Of a stretch of DNA of 64,000 nucleotides, positions 12,569-23,754 are shown piece by piece. The position numbers and the translations under genes are program-made. Position 1 is the stretch's first letter, and every line of letters starts with the position of its first letter. The notes under the pieces are model-generated. The model did not search any database, was not told where the DNA came from, and saw only the letters and a list, made by a program, of their open reading frames with translations. Where the stretch lies: contig NC_079205.1 of the NCBI RefSeq assembly GCF_026745355.1, forward strand, positions 57,971,058 through 58,035,057. Reading direction: 5' to 3'. The stretch is from Beta vulgaris subsp. vulgaris (Eukaryota > Streptophyta > Magnoliopsida > Caryophyllales > Amaranthaceae).

Positions 12569-13790
12569 GTTACAAAGATAATACACTAATATAGTATTAG
12601 ATATACTTCAAGGTGAGTAATATAGGAGTATCATGCAAAAGAAGACTGATCTTAAGTCTTATTTAGCTGATTTGTTGACATAGGGAGAGACTTAAAAGTT
12701 AAAACTGTGTATTATGTGACAGGATTCACAAAACAATAGTGAATGGAGTACCAAATTGTGAACAGAATATTGGTCAGATTTTGTGGTTTGAATTGTATGA
12801 TCCTGTTTGTTATTCAACCAGCAGTGGGAACATTCACACCCTTTTTGTGTCTTGAAAACAATGACAGTACATATTATTCTAAAAATGTTTTGTCACATAA
12901 AATAGGATGGTTTTGAATTAGCTGTCTTAATTCTTTAAAATCATAACTTAGATTAATGCCTATCAACGTGTTAACAAATCAATTAAAGAAAAGCAATGGT
13001 TGGACAAATGGACCATTTCTGGTAAAATGAGTTTACTCGTTGAAAAGGATGCCGTGGCGGATTTAGAAAAGTTTGAGAAAAGTTTACATGTGTAAATTCT
13101 ATTGTAGTTTCTGAATTAATGGGGGTACATCTGTATGCATTGTAGCCATTGTATCCCTATGTATCCGCCAATGAAAGGATGGATATAAGATATAAGATAA
13201 AAGATTAATATATTACAAACATTTGCTAATTCTTGAAGGGACTTTGTAATTTTTCATGGATCACAAATGCATGTAGTGATGGAGCACATACGAATATATG
13301 ATGATATGAGCCTATATTTATTTACCGAGTATGAAAAAGTTCTAGTAGAAGTATAGTATTTAGTAAGAGCACTTCAATTTAGGATTAATCATTTTATTAG
13401 AGGCTTATATTTAGCAAAGATCAATTATGCAAAAAAGTGTCCCCAACTTTTCCCGATTTTCTCACGGTTGATTTGAAAACTATATATGCATATCCATTAT
13501 CCATTAGTTCTTGTTATTATAGGAATCATTGTGTATAATTATTTAAAATTTCTTTGAAGGAATTTGAAAGGGGCAATTAGCTTTCATTCGAACACGAATG
13601 CGAAGATAACAAATGAGGAATTATCGCATGGAAATCAATAGTTCACTTCGTACTACCTAACGATCGTTGGGTACAAGGCTAAACAACCCATAAGACAACA
13701 GATCAAAAAGGCTGATTGCCACAAGAGAATCTCAAACATATTGTTGGGATGAAAATTTAAACCTTGGACAAAACCCTAAATCCAGGGTGG
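12569..13790. other. Intergenic, nothing recognised
   Basis: AT-rich 3' flank of the MS1-like gene. I see no ORF with family character, no clear TIR element and no RNA gene. Confidence 0.5.
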
Positions 13791-14391
13791 TACTCTAGTG
13801 AGCTACCACCTCTTTCTCTATGCCTCTTATTTTGTGGCCTCGATTATAAATATCCTTATCACGCTTCCATGTAAGGCATGTTTAGTCCTAGCTGAACACT
13901 TTCAAAATTCACAAGCTCCATACTTTTTAAGATCATTATCTGATGTAAGCATCCGAGTGAGTTTTCTCGAAAACCCCCAAGGTTAATTTGTGAATCCATG
14001 CAGGTTGTTGCCGTTAAAGGAGAATCAATCCTTTGCTTTACAGTGGGCCTACCAGCATTCAAGGGGATTGTTAATCGTCGCTCCAAAATTACTTAAATTC
14101 GTCCGAGGTAGATTATTCTACCCCTTCTCTTTTTCCCACCTGCCACCACCCACCTCCTGAACTACCCACCCCGTGATTTAATTTTTTTTAATACTTGGCG
14201 ATGTGGGGGAACGTTGGGCCAGACCATTCCTCCCATGACCCGAACGTTTCCCATCACCAAATTACAAAAAAATTTCGATTTCAAGCCACCAGGCGCCGGA
14301 ATGTCGGCAGCTGGTTGTCTCTTGGTGGAAAAAGGGAGGTGGTGTGGGGTCACAGGGTTTCTCGAGGAGGAGAGAGAAAATAAGGACCAGA

Positions 14392-14715
14392 GATAGAGGT
14401 GGGCACCCAGCCCTTTGTCCGCTACGTGGGTCGCGGGCCTATCACGGTCAAGAATTTTTATTTCAAGCCCGCACCAGCACGAGCCCGCCTAGATGGCCCG
14501 CAGGCCGAATGCTCATTTCCTTTGTTTTTAGCCTAAAATTGTCAAAAATTCAAAGAACAACATAAAACACGGGTCAGGCCCGGAGGAGGCACGATCCCGG
14601 CCCGCGAATCTGGGTTGGGCCGTGGACAAAATCTAGAAATTTCAGGATTGGCCGACACGACCCGCCATTCACGTGCTGGGGCCGCCTCGACCAATGACCA
14701 GGTCTAGCTAGAGAA
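14392..14715. repeat. GC-rich GGGCC/CCCGC repeat block
   Basis: This is a locally GC-rich block that starts with AGAGGTGGGCAC and ends with ATGACCAGGTCTAG. It contains many GCCCGC, GGGCC and CGGCCCGC words. The same edges and word content are typical of a dispersed plant repeat. It has no coding content. Confidence 0.45.
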
Positions 14716-14960
14716 GTTGGGCCGCAGGGATTCACGTATTACGAGGAGAAGAGAATAATCATACTGCCCTTGATAATTAGAAAAAACATCCCCATCTGAA
14801 CTATAATTATACGACTCCATAACAAAACACTAAAACAGAGAGGAAAACAAAAAAAAACTTTTTACAAAGAGAAAGAAAAAAATATATACACAGTTTAATT
14901 TCACCAACAATAAAAACTAAAAAAAAACTATACCGTCTCCCAGGCAACAGCGCCAAAATT

Positions 14961-16319
14961 TGATAGGTTGTCGTACACCCGTCAAAAATAATTCCTGCAA
15001 AACCTTCTAACAATGTAGTAGGGTAGGTAGGGTCGAATCCACAGAGAGATGTTCGTTTTATCTAGCTTATAAGGTATAGAGAAACTAAACAAATCACAGA
15101 TATTTGAATTAAAGTTCTAAACTAATCAAACTACGAAAATCAAACTAAAAAGGATCTAGGGTAATGGTTCACCATGTTTATAACTATAATCTATCAAAAT
15201 ATCATCAATAGTTCAATCAATTAGATATCTAGAGCACAGGTTAATCCTTGGTCAGGCATTGACGAACGCTCTCAAATCAACATATGCTAGTACGGTCGCT
15301 CAACATAATCAGATTTGCTAATTGTAGGTAAGCCTCTAAAGAGTACTATCTCTCGATCTATGACTCGATATTAGCAATATTTAATCAGACAATTGATCAG
15401 ATTGCAAGATTAACAATAAAACACTAATCAATTAGAGAAATCAATAACTAATCAAACCATGAATAAATATCAATCAAATCATATTATATAAACATGGATT
15501 CCCAAACCCTAGAAATAAAAACTAATCTATCATGAAATAAATAATGAAATCTAAATCTACAAAGAAAAACATAATCAAAGAAATCAAGGAAACAAACTAA
15601 AGAAACTCATGAATTAATGAAGAAGAATAAAAACTAGGGTTTACAACTAAAAACTAGAGAGAAAAAGAGGAGAAGAAACTAAAACTAAAAACCAAAAGAA
15701 TAACGTGAAGGGGAGGAGAGAGAAAAAGAATGAAAAACTAATCTAAATAATATTCAATCACCTATTATGACTTGGAAAGTAATTTACAAGATAAGGAAAG
15801 TCTTAATTAAATCTTTAATAGGCGGATTAGTGATCCGCGCGCACGCGTGGCAGATTCCAGCAGAAACAGTGCAATCTTCCGAAAGACATAACTCATTGAC
15901 TATAAGTCTCCTCAGGGCGTGCCACCTATCGTGGGAAAGCTCTTCAAGTCTAGTTTCCAAATATGCTGGAATTACTCGATTTTAAGGAGCACATCAAAAG
16001 TTATGATCAGAAGACTAGACATGACTCTTTTTCACATTTCTTCTAATGATTTTCCGCTTCGTTTTCGCTCAAACTCGTATTATGACATATCCATACGATC
16101 CTTATGCATTGTAGCTTCTTTCCAAGTGCTCGTAATCCTCAAGCTTAGCTAATCATACTCCAAATACGTCTTCAATGCCTGAAATTCATCAAAAACAAGA
16201 AAACATACCGAATAGGAGTAGAAAATCATAACTTAAGAACATAATGCAATAATGAACCTAAATATGAAATTAAATGCTCTAAAATGCAACTAAAAACTAT
16301 ATATAAATATGACTTATCA
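14961..16319 (-). mobile_element. LTR of a truncated LTR retrotransposon (minus orientation)
   Basis: Read on the minus strand, the unit starts TGATAAGTCATA at 16319 and ends CCTATCA at 14961, so it has TG...CA ends with a TGATA/TATCA inverted tip (1359 bp). Immediately inside (14960-14938) is a primer-binding-like sequence TTTTGGCGCTGTTGCC, the type that follows the 5' LTR of Tat/Ogre/Athila-like Ty3-gypsy elements. The internal region is lost within about 200 bp and no second LTR or polyprotein is visible. Confidence 0.6.
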
Positions 16320-16560
16320 GGCTACCCACGTACCTACTCATAACGGTCAAAGCAAGCCCCTTCATTTCATTCTGAATTAAAAAATGAAGAATGAATCCAA
16401 TCTCCCCAAGTAGGATTCGAACCTACGACCAATCAGCTAACAGCCGACCACTCTACCACTGAGCTACTGAGGAACAACGGGAGACTATTTTTTATCATTT
16501 TCATTCAATTCTATTCTATTTGAATTGGTTTAGAAACTTTTAGCTCAATTTTTTATTAGA
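16320..16560. other. Nuclear plastid DNA insert (NUPT) around trnN
   Basis: This short block looks like the plastid inverted-repeat region around trnN-GUU, with plastid-like AT-rich spacer on both sides. It joins the LTR directly at 16319/16320. The right edge is approximate, where a GGTGG-rich repeat begins. Confidence 0.65.
16402..16473 (-). pseudogene. trnN-GUU: Plastid-type trnN-GUU copy (nuclear insert)
   Basis: The 72-nt cloverleaf sequence on the minus strand has the plastid tRNA-Asn arms: start TCCTCAGTAGCTCAGTGG, anticodon loop with GTT, T-arm GGTTCGAATCC, end CTTGGGGAG. From memory of plastid trnN it differs at a few bases: a T in GAGTGGTCGG, and the base after the anticodon region gives GTTAGC rather than GTTAAC. 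It is therefore a decayed nuclear copy rather than a functional nuclear tRNA gene. Confidence 0.75.
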
Positions 16561-16564
16561 CTAT

Positions 16565-16810
16565 TTTTTTGCTCTCGTGCCGGTGGTGGTTGAGGAGTGG
16601 TGCTGCGGTTGGGTGGTGATTTTGTTGAAGAAGGTGGATAATGGTGGGGAAATGATTGTTGTGCTGCGGTGGTTTGTATTTAAGAAAGTGGATGGTGGGA
16701 AAGGGTTGTTGTGTTGCGGTGGTTCTCACTGGTGGCAGGAGGTGGATGCTGGTGGAGTGAGGTGGCAGGAGATGGATGGTGGTGGGGGTGATGGTTTAAG
16801 GAAATAGAAA
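16565..16810 (+). repeat. GGTGG-rich low-complexity block
   Basis: The block is rich in GTGGTGG, GGTGGATG and GTGCTGCGGTGG words and forms a glycine/valine/tryptophan-rich pseudo-ORF. Composition resembles the G-rich part of the TIR element at 2103-3197. No domain is recognised. Confidence 0.4.
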
Positions 16811-17339
16811 GAAAAAGATAAAATTAATTTCAACTTTTTTTAGACGATTTTAAGTAATTTTGAGACGACGAATAGAAGTTCAGGCATTCAAACATCATTA
16901 TTATCAGTTTGTTGTTTTAGATAGGAACAACATTGATGTGCTCTCATATTACTTTTAGAAAATAAAAATAAATTAATAACTAGGAAAGTATGTTTCCAAT
17001 CTTAAATGTAAGCCAAAATTTTCATACAGAACAAACGCAGAATGTAAATTAATTTTTTAATAAGATAAAGTTAATATGTCAATTTAACCTATAATCCTAT
17101 ATATCGAAGTAGGTCAAATTATACTAAATGATCTACCTCATTTAGTTAAATAGGTCAGATTACGGTTACAAAATTTGTAACCCATTATACTTAACTCGAC
17201 ACGAACCTGACCCAATCTAACATATCTCGGAACTCGGAAGTGCTCACTATAAGCCAAATATACAATTAGGGGCGCTTAAACCCTTATTCCCGTTTCCTGT
17301 TTATCCCTCTTTTCCCAAATTAGGATGAATTAATAATTG

Positions 17340-17480
17340 ATTAAGCAGCCATTTATCTTCCCTGCGAAGTGCGAACTCTCTCTTCTGCTTACTGCTGCCT
17401 AAACTGCTATCTGATCACGCTTTTCTTGGTAATCTTTATTAACTCTCTCTCTCTCTCTCTTATCTGTGATATCGTTAATC
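17340..17480 (+). promoter_or_regulatory. Possible transcribed leader with (CT)n repeat
   Basis: A CT-rich, leader-like segment ends in a consensus-like donor (CTTG|GTAATC at about 17428) followed by a (CT)8-9 microsatellite at 17443-17461. It could be the non-coding first exon of the downstream Myb-tail or Harbinger-like gene. No coding exon of these genes was found between 17.5 and 20.3 kb. Confidence 0.3.
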
Positions 17481-18424
17481 TTCTTCTTTTACTCCTTCAT
17501 ATTGATTATATCTAATTCAAGATTCCCAGAATTATAATCTGCTAGTGCTTTGTTATATTGCAAAAATTATTAGTGGGTATTTCTTAGGATCATTTATCAT
17601 TTTTACATGTAAGTTTTTGGGAATTGAAGATTTAGTTCTGTAATTCAGTGCGTCAAAGATGAAAATTGACAATGTATCTTGTTGGAGAACTTAAATTAGA
17701 GTGAAAATTTAGGGGGGAAACTTAACTTTCATGTATATTTTTTCAAATGGGTATTTTCTTGTTATTTATATTTTGGCTTGTGATTTCCCCCAAACTCTAA
17801 ATTGTGGTACAATTTGGATACTATTGTTTTACATGGTATATTGTGTTCAAGAATCTGTTGTTTATATATGTAGCTTGATTTTAGTGCTTGTTGTGTAATT
17901 ATAACATGAATCGAGGGGCGTTATGTTAGTATGGTAATTGTCATAACGTAAGTAGTGGAGGCCCATGATTTAACAGTTTGATAAAGGAGGTTGACAATGG
18001 TGAGTTTGCTGTCAAGTTCATTGAAAATACCTTGATGGTGGTCCTTGGATGGCTTAAGTGTCCTGATCAGGGTTTCAATTTCCACTTGTTGCTTTGATAA
18101 ACTAGTAGTTTGTTGTCATTTTGCCTTTCGAATGTCTTCTTGTAGTGCTTCTTTGCCAGGGGGATTACAAATGTTGGATGTGAATGTTATTTTTTTGGGG
18201 GAATCTTACTGGCCTCACATATCTCCTAGAGTCAACAAATCCAACATATCATGTTAGGCTCTTTGTTGAAAGGATAAGGGTATCGCAACCCAAAGAGGCC
18301 CTAGTGAGGTTTCGTCCTATGACCTCAAGGACTTAAGAAGGAGCACTTACCATTGCGAAGTGCGAAGTACTAACTTTGTTGTATATTATGAATTTAGGGG
18401 TTAAAATATGTGCATCTCTGTACC

Positions 18425-18563
18425 ATTGTTACCTAATACGCTATCCAATTCGCCTTTTGAATTCGCAATTCGCCCAAAATGAGCCAAAATAAACCAAAAC
18501 CTACCATGATTCGCTTATCTCAATTCACAGTTCGCGGAGGGATTAGCGAATTAGGTAACACTG
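18425..18563. mobile_element. Short TIR MITE (TGTTACCTAAT ends)
   Basis: TGTTACCTAATACGC at about 18427 is matched by GCGAATTAGGTAACA at 18546-18560, giving a compact ~140-bp foldback element. No ORF. Confidence 0.5.
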
Positions 18564-20340
18564 CTGTGTACTTATAATTTTGTGTACTATATAAATCATA
18601 GAAGACAAAAATAAAAAATTTTACTTTTATGAACCAAATATTCGAGGCAAAATTGAATCCTCATGCACCTTAATTGGCTTCGCTTGCATTTTTTGTTACT
18701 TTGTGATTCTATGTTACTGGGACTCACAAGTCACATACATATCATCCAGGGGTATGCGTCCAATGGTCCATCTTGGCTATTTCATTAAATTTTTTCAAGT
18801 TTTTGGCCAAAAATAAAGTGTCCATATCAATGTCGGAATGTCTAGGATTTGAAGGAGGTACTTCAGGTAATATGAAGAGTGTGGGTAACATAGTTGTTAT
18901 TCATCTTGGGACCAAGGCAAGACTTGCGAGTAGAAGCAAGGTTGCAGATACTTTTACCGTTAACCATGTAAAATAAGTATTCACAAGAAAATCTTGGTTG
19001 TTTTGGAGGAGTTTAGAAAGTCGATGAGGGCTGAAGACCTATAAAAAAAATTTATTAACTGCCATGCTAACAGTTTGCGTACTACGTATCTGGGAGCTTT
19101 GATCTGCCTTTGGAATACAATGTAGTATAGATCAGCTTTAGGAAATGAAAGTGGAAACAGAAGTGTCGTGTGAGGTTTTTTGGGCTATAGGTGGGTTGGC
19201 GAGGAGCCTCCTCTCCTTGCGGCAGGTGCCCCGGGGTTCGGCCTTCCGGGCTATAACCCGAAACCAGGATCTGCTGTCTGCGGATGTTCTAATTAAGCCC
19301 CTCTCAGCAGCACATCATCACTTCTTGGCGCCCAAGTTAGGACTTGTTTCACTACAACGAGTCCAACTTGCCGGGGGGGGGGGTGGGTGCGTAGAAGCCT
19401 AGCTTCCAAGGAATGAATAAATGAATATGGTAGAGGAGTGAAAATAGCCGGCGACAAGATTGATTGGACACTAGTCCCTGTGAGAAATCAGAACATATTC
19501 GGTCAATGTACAAATGCAGAATTGAAGTTTTCTGCAGCGAGGAGTGATACTTTGAGATTTTGCAAAAGAATCAAAAGTCTTGGATCCTTGCCTGTTATCA
19601 AATACCTTGCATTGGGGATGATGTATTAAGGGGCTAATAGAAGAAAAAATAAAGAGACTGGAGGTGAATTGAAGTTGTTATAGATGGCAAGATGTATTGA
19701 TTTTGTAAACTGTAAAGAGGGGGAACTATTAACCACATTGTGAGGGCAGTAGTGACCTGCCAGGTCCCTCTCATCCCTCTCCCCTTGAATAAGTTACATG
19801 TTCTTTTCTGGTAATACCCGAATTCATCTTCATTAGCCCCTTAAGGCCTTAACACATCCCCCCTACCCCTCAAACAAAAAATAATTTAAGTTGCCCTTAG
19901 CAATATACTGCTGTTTGATTGGCAATCGGTACAATGAAGTAGCTTATGGGGGCTTTAAAGATAGCTTATCATGCTGACTTTTCGTATATGGTATGCCGCT
20001 CTAGAAGCAAATTTCTAAGCTAGATTCTGTCTTGCTGAACTCACACTATCTCCTGTCTTCTTCTGTCTGCTCTCTCCCTCTTTCTGAGGTTTGGAACGGG
20101 CTGATGTAGGGGCAGGTAAAGAATCATTTTTCCTTTATGTAGCTGCTGAAAACACCGTTTTAGTGGCTATATAGTGGTCAACTTTAAAGTTCATTTTCTT
20201 TTGTCTTGGTACCTGCTTTCTTTTTAATTTGTATATTTTGACCTTAGGATACAATTTATTTGCTATAATATATGATGGTTATTTGAAATAATTGTGGACT
20301 TTATCCTTGTGATGGGGTGTAGACAGTTGTTGACGTGTGT
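18564..20340. other. Spacer or intron upstream of Myb-tail ORF
   Basis: A non-coding stretch with a GC-richer block at about 19195-19400 that includes a run of G. It may be the long first intron of the downstream gene. No domain was recognised in the short ORFs. Confidence 0.35.
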
Positions 20341-20352
20341 AGGGCTTTAAGG

Positions 20353-20769
20353 ATGTCTCTTCATCCTACTGCGCCAATAAACTCAGTGGATGAGGATGCA
20401 TCATCTGGCTCTGGAGAGGAGATGAATATGGTTGATGGGCATAACAAGCGTCATTCTGCAGCCCCAACAAGTTCAGGACGTCAAAAAAGAAGTCGCAAGG
20501 CAACAGGTGATGCCATAGTTGACGCCATGCTAGAAATCGCAGCTGCTTCTAAAATGAGAGCTGCTGCGCTGATGAAGAACGAAGAACGATTTTCTATAAG
20601 CAAATGCATCAAAGTATTGGATGAAATGCAAGGGGTTGATCAGTGCCTCTATTTTCTTGCGTTGGACTTATTTGAGAATTCAAGTGCACGAGAGACTTTT
20701 ATAGCTCTTAGAAGTGAGAGAAGATTAATGTGGTTGCAGGGAAAGTGCAAAATCATATCTGTGTTATAA
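20353..20769 (+). CDS. Myb/SANT-like protein C-terminal-tail ORF
   Basis: The 138-residue ORF matches the C-terminal part of plant Myb/SANT-like (L10-interacting MYB-type) proteins, whose genes often pair with PIF/Harbinger transposases. Evidence is a basic patch (SSGRQKRSRKATGDAI), an AAASKMRAAA helix and the motif pattern FSISKCIKVLDEMQGV...YFLALDLFENSSARETF...RLMWLQGK. The N-terminal DNA-binding Myb domain was not found upstream in the window, so the gene is either 5'-incomplete here or a truncated relict. I chose the ATG of MSLHPTAP because an acceptor-like GTGTAG lies just before it. It lies 419 bp upstream of the Harbinger-like gene on the same strand, so co-origin with that gene is likely. 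Confidence 0.55.
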   Translation: MSLHPTAPINSVDEDASSGSGEEMNMVDGHNKRHSAAPTSSGRQKRSRKATGDAIVDAMLEIAAASKMRAAALMKNEERFSISKCIKVLDEMQGVDQCLYFLALDLFENSSARETFIALRSERRLMWLQGKCKIISVL

Positions 20770-21188
20770 AATTGATTACTTCTTTTCATATGCTCATATA
20801 CAAATTATAGGGCCTATATGGTTTTGGGAATCCTCTTATAAGGAATAATTTTTATTTTACTAGGTGAGCTCTTTTGTCAATAGTGGAGTGAAATATGGAA
20901 TCTCTGGTTGTCAAGTCCTGATCAAGGCCTTTTCTTTTTAGGGTTTTCTAAGTACTAACCTTTGACTTCTGCCTGAGAAAAAGTTTTTACATGAAGTCCA
21001 GTGATATGATTGAACTTCTGTCAGGGGTGTGTATGGAACATTGAATGTGAATACCTTTTTTCCTTTTATGGAAATGCTTTAAAGAGAGATGAAATTGTGT
21101 ATATGAAGTATTGAAATGATAAATTGCTAGTTGGAGTAAGCTTCATTTCCCTTTTGTTACAAAATATCTATTTTGTTTCTGCTATGCA

Positions 21189-22867
21189 ATGTCTTCAGAT
21201 ACGTCAGCAGGCATGGAGGACTTTGATATAGAACTGGATGAGATGGAACTAGTTGCTGCTGCTGTTGGATACTATTCTTATAATAATATAAATAAGCAGC
21301 CTCGCCATAGTCTTTCTTCTAATCGACCTAACTACATGACTGAATTAATGGAGGGGCCAGAACATGCATGTCGTGAAATGCTTAGGATGGATAGACATGT
21401 TTTCCACAAGTTATGTGGCATTTTCCGACAAAGAGGCATGCTTCGTGATACAGCTGGGGTGTCAATTGAAGAGCAACTGGGAATATTCTTGAATATTATT
21501 GGACATAATGAGCGTAATCGAGTTATACAAGACAGGTTTCAGCATTCCGGAGAGACCATCAGCCGGCATTTCAATAACGTTTTGAAGGCCATCAAGTCAT
21601 TGTCCCGTGAGTTCCTACAAGCACCACCAGTCAACACACCCCTACATATCCTTGGTAGCAAACGACTCTTTCCATATTTCAAGGTACGTTTTTGACAATT
21701 ACTAAACTTTGAACAGCCTTTTTTTTTTTAAAAGGTTGTAAATAACTTGTTATTGCTATCTCATGTCAGATTTCAGTAGATTTTTCTTTTGCCTAAAATG
21801 ATATTATGATGTAAATATTGAATTTGTAGTCGTTGTGGTGATTTGGTCCAAAATTATTGTTTTGGCCTCATAAATATTTCATGAAGATCGGCAATAGGGA
21901 GCAAAAATAAATGTATATTGTTGAAAAGTTGTAGTTTACTTTTATTTGAAAATGTTGTAGTCACAAAGTGACCTATTGAAAAGGCTGACGAATTACCCTT
22001 TATGAAATATTGAAGTCTCAGTTCCTATAGAATTTAAGTGCATTTTCTGATGCTTCATTGAACCCTTCTATTTCCACCTCAGGATTGCATCGGGGTAATC
22101 GATGGCATGCACATTCCTGCAAATGTGCCCGCAAAAGATCAATCTCGATTCCGTAACAAGAAAGGTTCTCTGTCACAGAATGTTTTGGCGGCTTGCACTT
22201 TTGATCTGCAGTTTATATTTATATATCCAGGATGGGAAGGTTCTGCTTCAGATTCTCGTGTACTGAAAGCCGTTCTTGATGATCCAGATCAGAATTTTCC
22301 TCATATTGCTGAAGGTGGTTCTCTTATTTACTTGACTACTACTTGCTAACATTGCCCTTTACCTTATTTAACTGAAGAGTATTTACTGCAGGTAAATATT
22401 ATCTTATTGATACAAGTTACTTGAATATGGAAGGATTCATTGCTCCATTTCAAGGAGTCCGGTACTCCATGCATGAATTCAAAGGTGCTAAATGTCTACC
22501 TAGAGATGTGCAAGAGCTCTTTAATCACCGGCATTCAACCCTAAGACATGCCATTTTGAGAACTTTTTATGTTTTGAAAGAAAGATTTCCTATTCTGAAA
22601 CTTGCTCCTCAGTATGCATTTCAAGTTCAAAGAGATATTGTCATTGCTGCTTGTGTCGTTCATAATTTTATCCGACAAGAAGATTGCAATGATTGGCTAT
22701 TTTCAAGTGTTGAAGAAAAGATACTGGAAGAAGAGGCTCCAGAATTTGATGATCTGCCTGATATGCAGTCAGGATCTCCTTCAAAGGAGCATATGGGTAT
22801 GTTGCAACGAGACTCAATTGCAACTTCTATGTGGAATGATTTTTTAAATGAATGGAATGAATGGTGA
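21189..22867 (+). CDS. Harbinger-transposase-derived (HARBI1/ALP1-like) protein lacking the catalytic Glu
   Basis: Exons 21189-21683, 22083-22314 and 22392-22867 have GT-AG introns and total 1203 nt, giving a 400-aa protein. This is the usual length of PIF/Harbinger transposases. Family motifs are the N-terminal ...MDRHVFHKLCGIF..., the HSGETISRHFNNVLKAI helix region, GVIDGMHIPA (first catalytic Asp, D172), YPGWEGSASDSRVL (second Asp, D222), YYLIDTSYLNMEGFIAPFQG, and LRHAILRTFYVLKERFPIL. In active family members this last block reads like VIERTFGVLK; here L298 stands where the catalytic Glu should be, and the Gly of FG is Tyr. The ORF is otherwise open, without terminal inverted repeats that I can recognise nearby. 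This suggests a domesticated gene (as with Arabidopsis ALP1, a Polycomb-associated protein) rather than an active element. The role is inferred only. Confidence 0.8.
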
Positions 22868-23754
22868 AATATTACACTATTGATGTCAATGTGTCGTTAA
22901 CCATCTATGTGTACATAAAACACGAATGTTTTAGTAATTTGCCCTAGTTACTGGCAGAAACTTGATATACAGATTATATAGATTTTATTCCCCCACCAAA
23001 AATGGCCAGCTCTTGCAGTTTGTCGAGATCTCAGTTCTTGCTTGAGCAGGACTGTCTCAGAAGATTTGATGAACATATTTTAACGTTGTTGATATTTTGG
23101 CCTACAAAAACAAGAAATAATGTCTTAACAAAATCGTTCCGTAATACAATAGATGCCGCTTAGGTGATTTGCGTCATTTTGCAGTTACTATATCTTCCCT
23201 CATAGAAGGAACATATGCACCAAAATGTGACAGTCAGTATATCTTGTACGACTCCCCTCACATCAAATAAGATCTCTCACAACATAATTCCATCAGACAA
23301 GGCGTTCCGTTCCTAACCAATTTTTTGCAACATTTTCGTCGTCCGTCGTTTCTTTGTATCAATCACTTCTGGTTAGAGCTAGGTATGTGCCATAGGGGGC
23401 AAGTCTTAGTATGGGCCAACGACAATTTGCTAGGCTTTTTTATTGTCACGAATCGTGCTCCAGTGTATGGTGCTGCCTTGAGTGAGTTGCAAATGCTAGA
23501 GATCGTTCAGCAGAATGTTGCAAACCATTTAGATTATTATTAGCCTCTTCGAGTATTAATATACTCAGAATGTTTATAGTGATACAAAACAAAAGATGCC
23601 ATGGAAACTGGAACAATACAGATAATACTTTAAAGATCAACATAAAACTGGGGATTGGAGTTTCTCATTACATAAACTTAAATATATAACAGCCCCTATA
23701 TATAATATTGACTACTTCAACCCCAGATTAACCCCAGATAAAAAGAGGAAGTGG
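22868..23754. other. Convergent intergenic / 3' UTR spacer
   Basis: This lies between the stops of the Harbinger-derived gene (+) and HDC1 (minus) and probably holds both 3' UTRs. The short ORFs show no family character. Confidence 0.5.

Noticed and set aside
19145..19402. 85-aa ORF
   Set aside because: No recognisable domain; the sequence is a GC-rich non-coding block with a G run.
23325..23543. 72-aa ORF downstream of the Harbinger-derived gene
   Set aside because: It lies in the probable 3' UTR of HDC1/Harbinger-derived genes and shows no family motif.
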